64,000 bases of DNA, taken from NCBI GenBank assembly GCA_038373885.1, contig JAWZYV010011619.1, positions 2,666,001-2,730,000 on the forward strand. The letters run 5' to 3'. Of the stretch, positions 50,591-62,656 are shown piece after piece. Origin of the DNA: Cheiracanthium punctorium (taxonomy: Eukaryota; Arthropoda; Arachnida; Araneae; Cheiracanthiidae). A program made the translations under genes and the position numbers. The notes beneath the pieces are model-generated. The model saw only the letters and a list, made by a program, of their open reading frames with translations, was not told where the DNA came from and searched no databases. Numbering within the stretch: the first letter of the stretch is position 1; each line of letters opens with the position of its first letter.

Positions 50591-50969
50591 AAATAAACAT
50601 AAGCTGAACAAATTTCTCGTCAGTGGACCACCCAGTCATTGAGACATTTCCAGCAAATTTAAAAGCGTTGTCTTGCCAACACCGGATCTTATATCCAACT
50701 TTATTCTCCTCCGCCTTTTAATATTAAATGAATTATTAACAATAAAAGGGAAAAAAGCAAAAGCATCTTATGTTAATACAGCTGCAGATAGATGAAATAT
50801 CTGGATTGAAAAAACAAAAATCCACTTTCGAATTATCTGCCTCGATTATAATTGTGCTGCCAGCTTGACAACTAAACATGATTACTTGCAGAAACATTTA
50901 CATACACAGGTGGCCTTTGTGCCACCAGGGTGGTATGGATTGTGAAGATCTCATGAACTGCTCTATTTC

Positions 50970-51095
50970 CAAGTTTATTAATGAAAATTGGAGAGACAAT
51001 TTTTACCCTCATTTGAGCTGTTCGTTGATTAATATTCGATTTGCTACGGACAGGCGTTGGATAAAAATAAATTTCAAGAATTTCAGAAGTTACTT
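50970..51095 (+). repeat. Duplicated block adjoining the inverted repeat
   Basis: CATTTGAGCTGTTCGTTGAT ... GCTACGGACAGGCGTTGGAT is repeated in direct orientation at 53480-53615, immediately outside the right arm. Confidence 0.85.
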
Positions 51096-51704
51096 AAAAA
51101 ACGAATTCCCAATTTTTAAGATCATGGCAATATTTCGAAACAGTACTATGCAAATATTTTTTTCTTATAAAGTAAATAACTTCGACATGACACTCATCAA
51201 GTCCTAAACTAAGGAAACTTTAACGTGTAGTTAGACTTGCGCAGATTCGTGACTCATTTAATTGTTTTCCCTCGTGTCAAGAATGCTCTTAACATGAAAT
51301 TTAATTCTCATAGTTAGATATTGGTTAGGAATGTTAATTTTGTTACATTATCCACAAACTAGTACAATAAGCTATTAAATATACTCTAAACATACTAACT
51401 ATACTACAAACTACATACAAAACCAATATATTACTATACGAACTTTAAACTATTTAACAGAATGGTGATCAAATCCATTCCGCTCTAAAACTAATCTTAA
51501 AATTTAACCTAAAAAGGATTAGTTAATATTAAAGAGTTAAATACAAAATTAAATTTCACGTTAAGAGGAAATTAACATTGGTAAATTTAGCTCATCTGAA
51601 AATTTTGACAAAAAATTGGGAAAATTAAGTGCTTTTCAAAGGAAAGTGCTCAAAAAAAGTATGTTCTTCACGTTAGACATCCCTCCTCCTGTATTTCAGA
51701 CAGT

Positions 51705-52185
51705 CCGACTTTCATGCATATGCATGGAATGATTAAAGCAGTCGTTTTCCTCTCTCATCGGTAAAACCTAATTTTTATTAATTTTTGCCTCAAGAAGGAA
51801 ACATCCAATTTTTTTAGTACGTATATTTCAAGAAAACGCATTCCTTAGTTAATGAAAAAGGATTGTCAAAAAACACGAAAGTTTCCCTGAAAACAGGACG
51901 CATGGATGGCATTATAAACGCGCTTTAACTGTCGAATGCAAACTTTCAGTATAAATTTTGTGTATTTTCATACATATTTTTGATTCTAGTTAAAATATCC
52001 TGAAAATCGGTTAGATATTACTTGTGATCCAGTGCAGGTTAAGATACTTTGCCTCCTGTGTAAAGTTGCTCTTTACCCAACTCCATTCAGTAAATTTAAA
52101 GTCATGAATAGTACGAAAATTTTATGCAAGAGAGAATAAAATTTTATTAGAAAAAATCTTTGCTTTATTTTTGAGCAATTTCAAC
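51705..52185 (+). repeat. Third copy of part of the duplicated unit (direct)
   Basis: GATTAAAGCAGTCGTTTTCC, TAAAGTTGCTCTTTACCCAA and TTTTATGCAAGAGAGAATAA correspond to 52325, 52680 and 52737 in the right arm, in the same orientation. The unit therefore occurs once inverted and twice direct. Confidence 0.85.
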
Positions 52186-52234
52186 TAATTAACTAATTTC
52201 AACTAAGAATTGTGTTCCGCTTATCTTTATTCCG

Positions 52235-53460
52235 CTTATCTTAGTTCCATTCTACAGGAATGAACTTGCGTACAATTTATGTGACATTAATGATTGAAAT
52301 ATTTCATGCACATGCACAGAATGCTTAAGGTAGTCATTTTCCTCCCTCAATGGTTATCTAATTTTGAGGCATTTTTCCCCCCTCAAAGGGGAAATGTATA
52401 ATTTTTAAATAATAGTACGTGTATTCAAGAAACGAGTCTCTTCCTAGTTATTGAAAAAAAGAGTTAGGCCAGAACAGGAAGGTTTCACTCAAAACTGGGT
52501 ACACTGATAAAGTATAGCACACTAGCATTATGAACGACTTTTCTTTAACTGTCAATGAAATTATCACTGTATATCTTTAGTGTATTTTTGTACGCATTTT
52601 GGATTCTTGTTGAAATGTCTTTGAAACATTTAGATAAATACTAGCGACACACCGCAATTCAAGATACTTGGTCGCCTGTGTAAAGTTTTTTATCCACCCC
52701 TATCCAATAAATAGAAAGTCACAAGTAGTACAAAAAGTTTATGCAAGAAAGACAACTCGCAGAAAAATGTTATTACTAGAAAAAAGTTTGTGCTTTATTT
52801 GTGAGCAGGTTTATACTATTCATGCTATCAAAGTACAGGAAAATTTAGCTATGCCTTTATGTTATGCTAAACAGTCTTCAGAAACTGGAAGGTATAGAAA
52901 TATTTAAAAAGTTCAGATTTAATAAGTTTCTTTAGTAATGCAGTACCACAACATAAATTACTTCAAAAGTAGCGAGTAAATTTAAGCCCCCTATATACAG
53001 TGCACACCAGAACCGGCTCTGCTTGTGTTAGTTAACATGAAAATTGTAGCGAGTTTTTTTTAAATATAATGCTGTTTCGGATATAATGGTGCAAATAAAA
53101 CTTTACACAATATTTTACTAAGCTATGCTGTTTTTCAGCGACTTTGATCATTACCCAAATCTGATTATTAACGTGCTATTTTATCCGAATGTGTGGTACC
53201 TCATTTTGAGAGCGATCTCTTCAACTTCATATAGATACATTTTAATGATTAAGTAATAGCTAAATCCTGGCCCAGAAATAAGACCAAAGAGATGAAGTCT
53301 GGAGAAACCATTGAAAAGTGACTTATTGGAGGACACATTCATTGGACACATTCATTGGAGGCTTCATTTGAATATTAGACATTCTCCATCTTCCGTGTTT
53401 CTTAAGACAGATATTGCTTTTACTACATACATTGTAAACAACCTTCATAAATTTGTACTA
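52235..53460 (+). repeat. Large inverted duplication, right arm (~1.2 kb)
   Basis: Partner of 49370-50590. It contains the landmarks CATTCTACAGGAATGAACTT, GTGTGGTACCTC and TCCATCTTCCGTGTTTCTTA. There is no sign of a transposase, terminal inverted repeat shared by all copies, or poly(A) tail. Confidence 0.88.
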
Positions 53461-53479
53461 CCAAATTAAAATTATTAAT

Positions 53480-53615
53480 GAAAGTAATTTTTTAGAGGTA
53501 ATTTTTACCCTCACTTTTTTACTGTCATTTGAGCTGTTCGTCGACTAATATCCGAATTGCTACAGACAGGCGTTGGATAAAGAAATTGTAAGAATTTTTT
53601 TAGCGGCTTCTAACA
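53480..53615 (+). repeat. Direct copy of the 50970-51095 block
   Basis: CATTTGAGCTGTTCGTCGAC ... GACAGGCGTTGGATAAAGAA. A 14-bp insertion distinguishes it from the first copy. Confidence 0.85.
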
Positions 53616-54478
53616 CTTCATTATCTAGTGATGTGCAAGATGTGGGAGCTTCAGGGAATAGCTAAGAGGTGGGCTGGTCATGGAAGCATGGGAACACCCG
53701 GAAATTTTACATTTTTAATTTGATTTCAATAAATCTAGCGTTTTTGTAATTAAGAAATTCTACCATTTTCACTAAGCACCTGATCAGCAAGTCCCAAGGT
53801 CCACTTGTAGCAAAAATTTAGAGTAAAATTCTATTAAGTTAAGAGACCGATGAGATTAATTCTTTCAATACTAACCACATTGAAAAAGGAACTGAAGTAT
53901 AAAAATTAAGAAAACATTGCTGATCACCGAATCTATCCTTCTACTACTTTTGGATGTAGTAAACTATTGACGTTGAGGGAGACCAAGTCTTAAAATAAGC
54001 ATTGTTTTTGGACCTAAATTTTCTAATACGAAATTTTACGGAAAAATCTAAATTTATGATTTAAATAAGTATCATCGATTTTTTTTAAATCCTTAATCAC
54101 GATATTCTCAATTATGACAAACCACCATATTGTCAGTTAACTTCAGTTCAAAAAATAAATTACAAGTAATGGCCTATTAAAAATTTTAGAAATTTGTATT
54201 TTGGTATTCTGAATTTAGAAAAAGCATTTTCAAAAGAAAACCCAATACGACGTTAGCTAAGTTTAATGTACATTTAATCATTAATACAGCATTAGAATTT
54301 TTTAATCTGGCAATTAGTCCTTCTGTCCGTTAAGTTTTACTTTATACTATTAGTTCAAGATAAAGAAGTCTGGGGATAAAAGGGGCCAATTGACCATACA
54401 TAATAGAAAATTAGTTTAATATGAGAAATTTAATATACTGGATTGTGTTTCTACATAAAATTGAGTTTTTTCAATTTC
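53616..54478. other. No gene or element seen
   Basis: AT-rich sequence between the duplicated region and the first piggyBac-like MITE. Nothing recognisable on either strand. Confidence 0.5.
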
Positions 54479-54482
54479 TTAA

Positions 54483-54757
54483 CCCATTTATGCCTAGTGT
54501 CCCTTTTTTGGGACGGCATTTTCGCTATTAGTCGAAAACGTTATTTTTTTCCTAGCCTTTATTCATTGAGTATTGAGCCTCAACTCTACAAAATATTTTA
54601 ACATGACCAAGTAGGATGTTGATATTTTGATCTTTATGCATAAAGATTTTAAAAGAAATTATCCCTTATTCAAGAAGTTGACATCAGAAATTTATCTATT
54701 ATTTCTGTTATCAGTAAAAATCGAAGAAAGTCGCAAAAATATCCAGGCACAAATGGG
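54483..54757 (+). mobile_element. piggyBac-like MITE, full copy (275 bp)
   Basis: Flanked by TTAA (54479-54482, 54758-54761). Ends CCCATTTATGCCTAGTGTCC and, reversed, CCCATTTGTGCCTGGATATT give inverted repeats of about 13 bp starting CCC. TTAA target and CCC ends are the piggyBac hallmarks. The inside has no coding potential. Confidence 0.9.
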
Positions 54758-54761
54758 TTAA

Positions 54762-56210
54762 TAAAATCTGAATTTATTCATTTTTAATACACAATTTTAA
54801 CATAAATTGAGAAATTTAACTACTAAGCAATTTTATTACACAGAAGTCTCCCCTCCCCTTACCAGAATAATGAATAAATATGTTTTAATGAATTTGTTGA
54901 AGTATTAAACAGAAAAATGTATTTAGACAGCACAGAAATAAGATAACTACTCTAAAATAAATTACGTTGTTAAGTTTATTTCATTACTTGAGTAATGTAC
55001 TTTAAATTTTGTAATACTTCACTTAAATTACCATTTTGAAGTTAAACACTGTTATTTACAAAAGAATTTTTGGTTTACTTTGTAATTGTTATCCCCAAAC
55101 CTCTGAGGAGGTAACTTTACGACTTCTATTTTCCATTCACTTTTAATTATAATAGCCAAGTTTCCTAAAGATCAATACATACCTTTCCAATGAAGTGATT
55201 TTAAAGTAATTAACTTTCCTGTTCGGCTTTCGATCAGCGTACTTGTCTCATCGTCAGGTCACTAGTGCGGGCAGTGAGCCATCTGAAAAACTTTCAAAGC
55301 TGTTACTTTACAAAATTTTAAAATACTATTCTGTAATCTAAATAGACTAATGCATGCAGAAACTAGAATATTCTTTGTTACTATACAGCACCCTAAATCT
55401 TGTTCTTGAGAAAGGTACCCGTCTTTCTTTGAATTGACGTTGGTAGTGACCAATAAAGACTCGCCGATTGTAGCAGACAGTTTCCGAAGAAGAACATGAA
55501 AGAGAACAAGTTAACATGAGAAAAGAACATCTAAATACACCAGAAGTACTAACATGTGAAAATAAAATTCTGTGCTCTAAATAGCTGTGATGACATAAAA
55601 CGGATATTCGTCAACTGATATTTTCTACCAGTGCCATAAAGAATAGTAACTGAGCACGGAATAGCAAAGTTTTAATTTCAAAAGTTCAAGAAAGACCTTG
55701 CTAAAACTATCTATAGAAAGAAATAAAGTCGGTGATAATTATAAAAACCTAGATGCGAAATAAAATTTGGGTACGATTTAAACTAGATGGAAGGAGGCTA
55801 TTTGGGTGTTGCAATATTCCAAGTCGTCACCCAGATATTACAACACGGAATAGCAGGTCGTCACCCGCATTCCCACGCGATTAGTCCTCCCTCCCCAATT
55901 TAAATATATACTTAACAGCCAAAGTTGATTAAGCCAAAAATCGATATCGGACTTATTTCTTCCCAATACGATAGTTTACTATTATAACATTGGAATTTCC
56001 TAAATGCAATATTAGAGATAACATGCTTCATAGTTGACAAGTACCCTTGTCTTACCAACTTCAATCTGCCGAACAAAGTAAAACATTTCATGTACAACGT
56101 GTGTACACATCTAGAATAATTTCCGAAATTTATGACTTGTCAATATATCATTGTGGCATTAACTTTTTTTGTACTGAATTTCTAATGGAGATTAAAGATT
56201 GAGAAATGAA
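54762..56210. other. No gene confirmed
   Basis: AT-rich. A minus-strand stretch near 55270-55195 (acceptor-like gtttttcag, then CTGACGATGAGACAAGTACG and GAAAGCCGAACAGG) is richer in GC and may be a retroelement tail. A small palindromic pair with AAGTCGTCACCC/GGTCGTCACCC lies at 55811-55872. Confidence 0.35.
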
Positions 56211-56211
56211 A

Positions 56212-56415
56212 TTAGGGATTACGTCCGATTATCTCCTCTAGGGATCTAGGCCGAGGGGTTGCCCTCCATGGGGTTCTAAAAAGGCCCTAATACGAAGTTT
56301 CGGAGAAAACCACGGAATACTCCGAACGGCTAGATGCCGGTCGCGACCTGGATTTGAACCAGGCACCTTTAGTCTCCCAGTTAACAGTGCAGATGCGCTC
56401 AGCCACTCATGGGTC
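56212..56415 (-). mobile_element. tRNA-derived SINE (minus strand)
   Basis: On the minus strand a tRNA-like head GAGTGGCTGAGCGCATCTGC is followed by a canonical B box GGTTCAAATCC, then TTCCGTGGTTTTCTCCG and a 3' unit ending near TCCCTAATTT. The body matches the SINE at 10651-10880. The A box is imperfect and the 3' half has no tRNA fold, so this is a SINE and not a tRNA gene. Confidence 0.85.
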
Positions 56416-56419
56416 AAGA

Positions 56420-59190
56420 GGGAGAATAGGTGAAATAGGACATTTCAAAGATTACGCATATGTGGGGCGTATTTTTCTTTTGTTTGCTTTCTAAAATATA
56501 GTTTTCGTACTATAATCTGCAAGTAAGAAGCAGATAGAGAAACTTTTTATGAAGATATTTAATTAAGTCATTACAACGGGGCACAGTGGGATCTAATTAT
56601 GAATGTAATTATTTAACTTTTTATAAATATAACCAATACATCTCCATTTTCTATTATAATATTTAGAAAATAACTGCGACACATTAACTATTTTCTTATT
56701 TGCATTTAGAGTACTTTGAAGTATTTGGTGTGGAAAGAAGAATGAAGTATCCTATACGTATATATATGAAGTATCCCCCAATCAGTAATTCCCCCTACTG
56801 CCAGTGCCTCAGTGATGTATAATTTGAGTTGGATAAGCTAACCCTAAAGCTCGACGAATATAAAACTTCATTTTATTAGTTTAACTCTAGAATTTATTTC
56901 TACCAGTTTTAAGATAACCATTATCTCCGAATGCAAATCGGCAAAAAATAGCTTATACCATACGCATTTCACTCACTGGATTGAGATAGCCAGTAATTTT
57001 GGAATCCAGCATACACCACTACGTTTCCCTACACTGAGACACAGCTTCAGAATATCCATCAACCCAACCATACAGCTTAATTTAGCGATTCGTAGCGACT
57101 TATAAACTGCAGACCGTACACAACAACATACCAAAAACCTTTCAGTTGAAAGACAATAAGATTTTCTGATTATAACTATGATTGAGAACATGTCTGATGT
57201 CATTTTAAACCCAATATAAAATTCAGTGGATCAGATCTGAGCTGCCATTTCTAAACTCTCAGTAAGTTAAAATAAAGCCAGTCAGTTAATTACCTAAAGA
57301 CTACAAAACCCTCAGTGGTCCTTTTGCCATCAATAATTCAGTGAATCGCACAACGTGATGCACATTCATTCCGAACTCTTCAACTAATGCACCTTTTCAA
57401 ACAAGAAATTTCAAGTGGCTATAGGAAAATTTGCGGGATCCACTGAAAATCCTTAACCCATAGTACCACACTTCAAAAACAACGAAAAGTTCTGAAGTGT
57501 AAGCTATCTTTAAAGTCGTACACAAAAATACATTCCGTGACCTGTATTTGAAAAAAATTATTCTAGCAGATCAAGTTTGCCAACTGAAGCAAATTTCATG
57601 CAGTCGTTTAGAAATAGCATATGGGTTCTAATTATTAAAACACTTTCCAGTATTTTTTGAGTGAGATTGAAGTTATAAAATAAAACATTCTTTGAAGTTT
57701 TATCTAACACAAACAGTTTATATAAAACTATCTAAATTTTATTTCAAAACACCACTTTTTAGCTTTTCAAAACAATTTAAATTTTAGAAAGCAACCTTTG
57801 AAACAGCAGGAATCTGTTAACCTGATACGATGAATTAAAGGCACTTTATTTGTTGCAATATTTCACTTATTCACTTTATGCAATACTGCTCAAATATATA
57901 ATGAGCTTTAACTTATTCTTTTAAAATGGAAATCTTAAACATTCAATTAAATTTCAAGTTCACATTTGTTGCCAATAGCGAGCGAAAGCTATTTCTACTT
58001 TCATGGAGTTTTTTTTTTTTTCTTTTTTTTTGTTTAAAAAAAAAACAAGTTATTTTACAGTTGTTTACATTTACAATAGAAATAATCTATCCAGTAACCA
58101 GCACTAGACCATGGTATGTTGAAACGCTTCATGAAATTAGAAAAACAGTTGTTCAGCATTCTCTTTCACACGTCTTAATTTCAGAATAGCCCATAAGTTT
58201 CAAATCAAGAAAACTGATCGCAAGTCAGTAACTATTAAAATACTGCATTTAGCTTGGTAAAATTAAATATTAAATGGTACCTTCAAGGCACAAAATTTTT
58301 GTGACTAAAGCATTTCCCAGTTTTTGGACCTTGGTAACAAAATTGTCTTCAAACTGAACATAATTCTCCAACCATACTTATTAATCTTTAACTGCTGAAT
58401 AAAAACATACATGCAGAAAAAATACATAAAATTATATTCTTTCAATAAATCATGTTAACCATTAGTAAACAATTTTATGCTTCTTTATGAAATTATAAGC
58501 ATTATAAGATATGCTACTAGAGTACAGCGAAAAATGGTCCCTGGGCTATGTCCTCGTGTAAAATTAGAGTGGTACAAACACCTCTTGACCACATTAAAGT
58601 CATGTCTGTGTTCATAACTTTAGAAAAATGTATCTACGCTATTAGACCACTGCAGATAACGTTATTAGAATTATCGCATGGTGTTTAATACGTTCCACCA
58701 ACATACAGATTCTTCCGAAGTATATAGAAGTGCCGAAAGTCATTTTTAACTTTAATCAAATTACCCACTGCACTTTTAAATTCCAAAATAAAAGCTTAGA
58801 ACAAATATTACGCCCAAAGAACCACATAAATATATGAAAATTATACGCAACCATCATTATCTCTAGTGACCAGCCACTATAATTTTTTATCCTTTCAACA
58901 AATTATAGCGAGACCTGCTAACAAAGTAAGGATCCAGATTCTTGTTCGAAAGCACAAGCCAGACGTAAATCCCGTCAAACCACGTACTTCGACTGCTTTT
59001 CTTTTATTGCAGCATTGCACAAGTTGTGTTGAGCAGAAGAAAAAAGCACGCTATTAGTGTGACTGTTCAAAATGTCAAGTTTGATTAATTCGGGCACTCC
59101 CCCTTGTGTTGTCCTTTTGACGAGGATTTATAAGCGGCTTTACGGCCAGGCACACACATCCGATATACATGTTCACAACCACACCACACA
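56420..59190. other. No gene seen
   Basis: AT-rich; T-runs at 58009-58031. Short open frames (56973-57203 minus, 57926-58189 plus) lack protein-like pattern or splice support. (CA)n-rich stretch at 59170-59192. Confidence 0.45.
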
Positions 59191-59198
59191 CACACATT

Positions 59199-59325
59199 TC
59201 AATTTTTATAATGATTTTAAAAGAAATTATCCTTTGTTCAAGAAGTTGACATCAGAAATTTATCTATTATTGCTGGTATGAGCAAAAATCGAAGAAAATC
59301 GCAAAAATATCTGGTCACAAATGGG
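59199..59325 (+). mobile_element. piggyBac-like MITE, right-half fragment
   Basis: Begins at ATAATGATTTTAAAAGAAAT and matches the right half of the 54483 copy to its end CACAAATGGG, followed by CTAA (a decayed TTAA). The left half is absent. Confidence 0.82.
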
Positions 59326-59550
59326 CTAAGGATTGCGCATATTTTTCAATCTTCAAAGTCATCAATGATGGCTTTTAAGACTCGTTAATGAATACATAAA
59401 AGTCTAACTCTGTTTTCAAAAATATTATGTTTATTTAAACGTTTAGTGTGCAGCTTTGCACATATACAAAGCTGCATATCCACACGCCCTTTCAAAAAGT
59501 ATTCGAGTGCAAGTCAATTTTCCTGTACGGTTTTATTATAAATAGTCTAA

Positions 59551-60234
59551 GCGCCAGCGACCGCCAGACCTTCGTCATAGTATAAAAGCTGAAACTTTCT
59601 CTGCGCATACCCCCCAACAGAGGTAGGAACAGTCGGCCACTATAAAGTTTGGATGACCGTGGCTTTGGCAGGTAACAGATGGCAAAGGTGTATAAAATTG
59701 CAGAATATTTTCGTCATTTCATAAAGCTTAATTTTTTTATATGTTCTTCCTCGCAATATTAGAAATCACTTTATCCCTTACCAGACACTTTTTTATCGTG
59801 GCAAACCCCTGCCAGACAATCTCAAAGTCCTGGAAAACTGCTGTGTTCGTAAACTCCCGCGTACGTCAAGCTGTCACAAAGTGCCAAGCACATTTCATAC
59901 TGCTACTTCTGAACTTTCTTACGATGCTGCAGCGCGCTCGTAATAGAATTATGGTTTCTGTGACTTTGACATTGTCTGGCGGGGGTTTGCCACGATGGAA
60001 AAGTGTCTGGCAAGGGATAAAGTGATTTCTAGTACTGCGAAGAAGAACATATAAAAAATTAAGCTTTATGAAAATGAAAATTTTCTGCAATTTTATACAC
60101 CTTTGCCACATGTTACCAGCCAAAGCCACGATCATCTAAACTTTATAGTGGCCGATTGTTCCTACTTCTAATTGGGAATATGCGCAGAGAAAGTTTCAGA
60201 TTTTATACTATGACGAAGGTTTGGCCGCTGGCTC
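59551..60234. repeat. 684-bp near-perfect palindrome (foldback element)
   Basis: Left arm 59551-59837 pairs with right arm 59953-60234 around a 115-bp spacer. Matching landmarks: TTCGTCATAGTATAAAA, ACTTTCTCTGCGCATA, GGCAAAGGTGTATAAAATTG, AGAAATCACTTTATCCCTT and CCAGACAATNTCAAAGTC. The arms look about 90% identical. No target duplication is clear. Open frames found here on both strands mirror each other and are unlikely to be genes. Confidence 0.9.
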
Positions 60235-60287
60235 TTGTTCTAAAAGTGTTACTCTGTATAAAAAAAAAATAGCTTTACCATTTATAC

Positions 60288-60455
60288 CCATTTATACCTA
60301 GTGTCCCTTTTTTTGGAACGGCATTTCGCTATCAGTCGGAAACGTTACTTATTTTTCCTATTCTTTATTTACAAGTATTGAACCTCAGTTCCATAAAATA
60401 GTTTAACGTGACCAAGTAGGATGTTGCCATTTCAATTTTTATGCATGATGATTTA
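60288..60455 (+). mobile_element. piggyBac-like MITE, left-half fragment
   Basis: CCATTTATACCTAGTGTCCC through ATGCATGATGATTT matches the left half of the 275-bp element and stops at its internal TTAA point. The right half is absent. Confidence 0.8.
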
Positions 60456-61024
60456 AAAAAAAAAATGTATGCTAAAGTTTTAAAATTGTTATTGCTTTTT
60501 TACAAAAAATATTAGCACGTATATACTTTAATGATGCAAATATGTCGATACCGTAAAATACAGCAAATACGCTCCCCTTGTTTTTCTTGTGCATTCGTTT
60601 GCTCTTAAAATACCGAATAAACGCCCCTTAAGGTGGATTCATACTGTTCGTTCAGACTCCTCTCGTCCACACAGTTATCTTCCGTTTTGAAACTTCGGCT
60701 GCCCGCCCTCGAGCTTGCGGAGCCGCAGTAAATGCACCAATGAAATCACGCCATACGCCAGAGACCTAGATCACTTGACACGACATCTGATACAATAGAG
60801 AAAGCAGTTGCTTCGATAACATTAAAAGATGTGACTGTAGCATTGCAAGAAGTGATAAGCAGTCGCATGGGAACATGAAACGCACGAAAAGCTGGCTTAT
60901 ATTTAGGCTAAGGTGACCATACGTCTTCGAAATTCGAGGACAGTCCCCAAATATAGATCTTTTTTTCATTTTGTCCCTAAAAATACTTTGACTTCTTGGG
61001 GACGCGAAAAGTCCCCAAATTTAA

Positions 61025-61577
61025 CCCATTTATGCCTAGTGTCCTTTTTTTGGGACGGCATTTTCGCTATTAGTCGAAAATGTTATTTATTTTTCCTAGC
61101 CTTTATTCATGAGTATTGAGCCTCAACTCTACAAAATATTTTAACATGACCAAGTAGGATGCTGATATTTAGATTTTTATGCATAATGATTTTAACCCAT
61201 TTATGCCTAGTGTCCCTTTTTTGGGACGGCATTTTCGCTATTAGTCGAAAATGTTATTTATTTTTCCTAGCCTTTATTCATGAGTATTGAGCCTCAACTC
61301 TACAAAATATTTTAACATGACCAAGTAGGATGCTGATATTTAGATTTTTACGCATAATGATTTTAAAAGAAATCATCCCTTGTTCAAGAAGTCGACATCA
61401 GAAATTTATCTATTATTTCTGTTATCAGTAAAAATCGAATAAAGTCGCAAAAATATCCAGGCACAAATGGGTTAAAAGAAATCATCCCTTGTTCAAGTCG
61501 ACATCAGAAATTTATCTATTATTTCTGTTATCAGTAAAAATCAAAGAAAGTCACAAAAATATCCAGGCACAAATGGG
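61025..61577 (+). mobile_element. piggyBac-like MITE, outer copy (interrupted)
   Basis: Outer copy parts are 61025-61191 and 61476-61577, flanked by TTAA (61021-61024, 61578-61581). Its own internal TTAA was the target of the inner copy. Joined, it is about 273 bp, the family's normal length. Confidence 0.92.
61196..61471 (+). mobile_element. piggyBac-like MITE, inner copy (276 bp)
   Basis: Complete copy CCCATTTATGCCTAGTGTCC ... CCAGGCACAAATGGG with TTAA on both sides (61192-61195, 61472-61475), inserted in the same orientation into the outer copy. It is almost identical to its host, so both are recent. Confidence 0.95.
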
Positions 61578-62656
61578 TTAAAGATTGGTGCTTTTTCTCT
61601 GAAAGCTTCCTTTTAGTTTATTTCTTTGAGAAAAAACTGAAGGAAAAAAACAACAACTAAAAGCTCCTTCTGCTCAGAGAAACAATGAAATTCGATATCT
61701 GCAAACGTTTGTTGCCATTGTGTGTGTAGTGTGTACAGACGTTCAATAAAGTATTCGACTATGAACCAAATTTCCCATTTCAGTTTTGTTAATGATAATC
61801 ACTTTTCATGAAGAATCATGCAATTGACGAACGAAATTTTTTTTGTACTCAATACTCTCTTTAGGGGGTGTACAAAGTTTCATGAAAAATCATCCCAAAA
61901 TGAGCCAATGTAAAAAGTAATGTCTTCTGAAAAATACAAATACTGTGCCAAGAGTTTAATTTTGAATAATTTGCAATATTTCAACATGATGTTCCTTTCC
62001 TAATTCTGGTTTAAATAAATATTTATAAATGAAGGAGATACTTCCATCAATTTATTAGAAATAAGAATACACAATTGATACAAAAAGCTATTAGTGTTCA
62101 TTTTTAAATATCAAAGTCAGTCAAGATTTAAAGTATGGGTATACTGGTATAGCACACGGTAATATGTTGTGTCCTCCAATAAGTCCCCAAAAATATTTTC
62201 GAGTGTCCCCAAGTTTTCCTTGAATTCGAGGACAATGCTTGATTTGTCCCCAAAATACTGTTTAGAAATATGGTCGCTTTAATTTAGGCATGCTAGTCTG
62301 CACGAAACGCACACCCTTCTTTGCTGTCCATTGAAAATTACAGAAGTGTTGCTTCCTGATGACTTGCTAAAATACGATATGCGACAAATTTTCATTTTAA
62401 AAGTTCTTACTTGAATGGAATTGGAGAATGAATGGCGATGTAACAGTTTACGGAATTCTAATGAGAGTTAAAGAAGAATCCATGAACGAATGATGATGAG
62501 TACAGTGATAAAATTTTAAACTCTTTTTTGTCAAACAAATTCCTTTTCCTTAATGCATGTTAAGGTCAGATTACACGCCATTCTCACCAACTGTCCTTTT
62601 TTATTTTTTCAACTTGCTGAAAAGATGCCTTTAATTTATCCTGTACTCGCTTTAAA

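Larger units (their letters stand above)
60909..62281. mobile_element. hAT-like element carrying nested piggyBac-like MITEs
   Basis: Perfect 8-bp duplications ATTTAGGC (60901-60908 and 62282-62289) flank ends TAAGGTGACCATACGTCTTC and, reversed, TAAAGCGACCATATTTCTAA. Subterminal GTCCCCAAA and GAGGACA motifs occur at both ends in inverse order. A 557-bp nested insertion lies at 61021-61581. No transposase reading frame remains. Confidence 0.88.

Noticed and set aside
50618..50715. Minus-strand GVGKTTLL reading, like a Walker A (P-loop) motif
   Set aside because: It is followed within a few codons by a stop, has no polypyrimidine tract before it and no other GTPase motif. It is most likely chance or a tiny remnant.
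55195..55275. Hammerhead-ribozyme-like CTGACGATGAG ... GAAA on the minus strand
   Set aside because: The bases between the core boxes do not form a convincing stem II and no cleavage-site arm could be paired. Only a motif resemblance.
56340..56415. Possible functional tRNA gene
   Set aside because: The B box is good, but the head lacks a closed cloverleaf and continues into a SINE body shared with 10651-10880.
59741..60135. Overlapping open frames of 94 and 89 codons on opposite strands
   Set aside because: They are mirror readings of the two arms of a palindrome, not independent genes.
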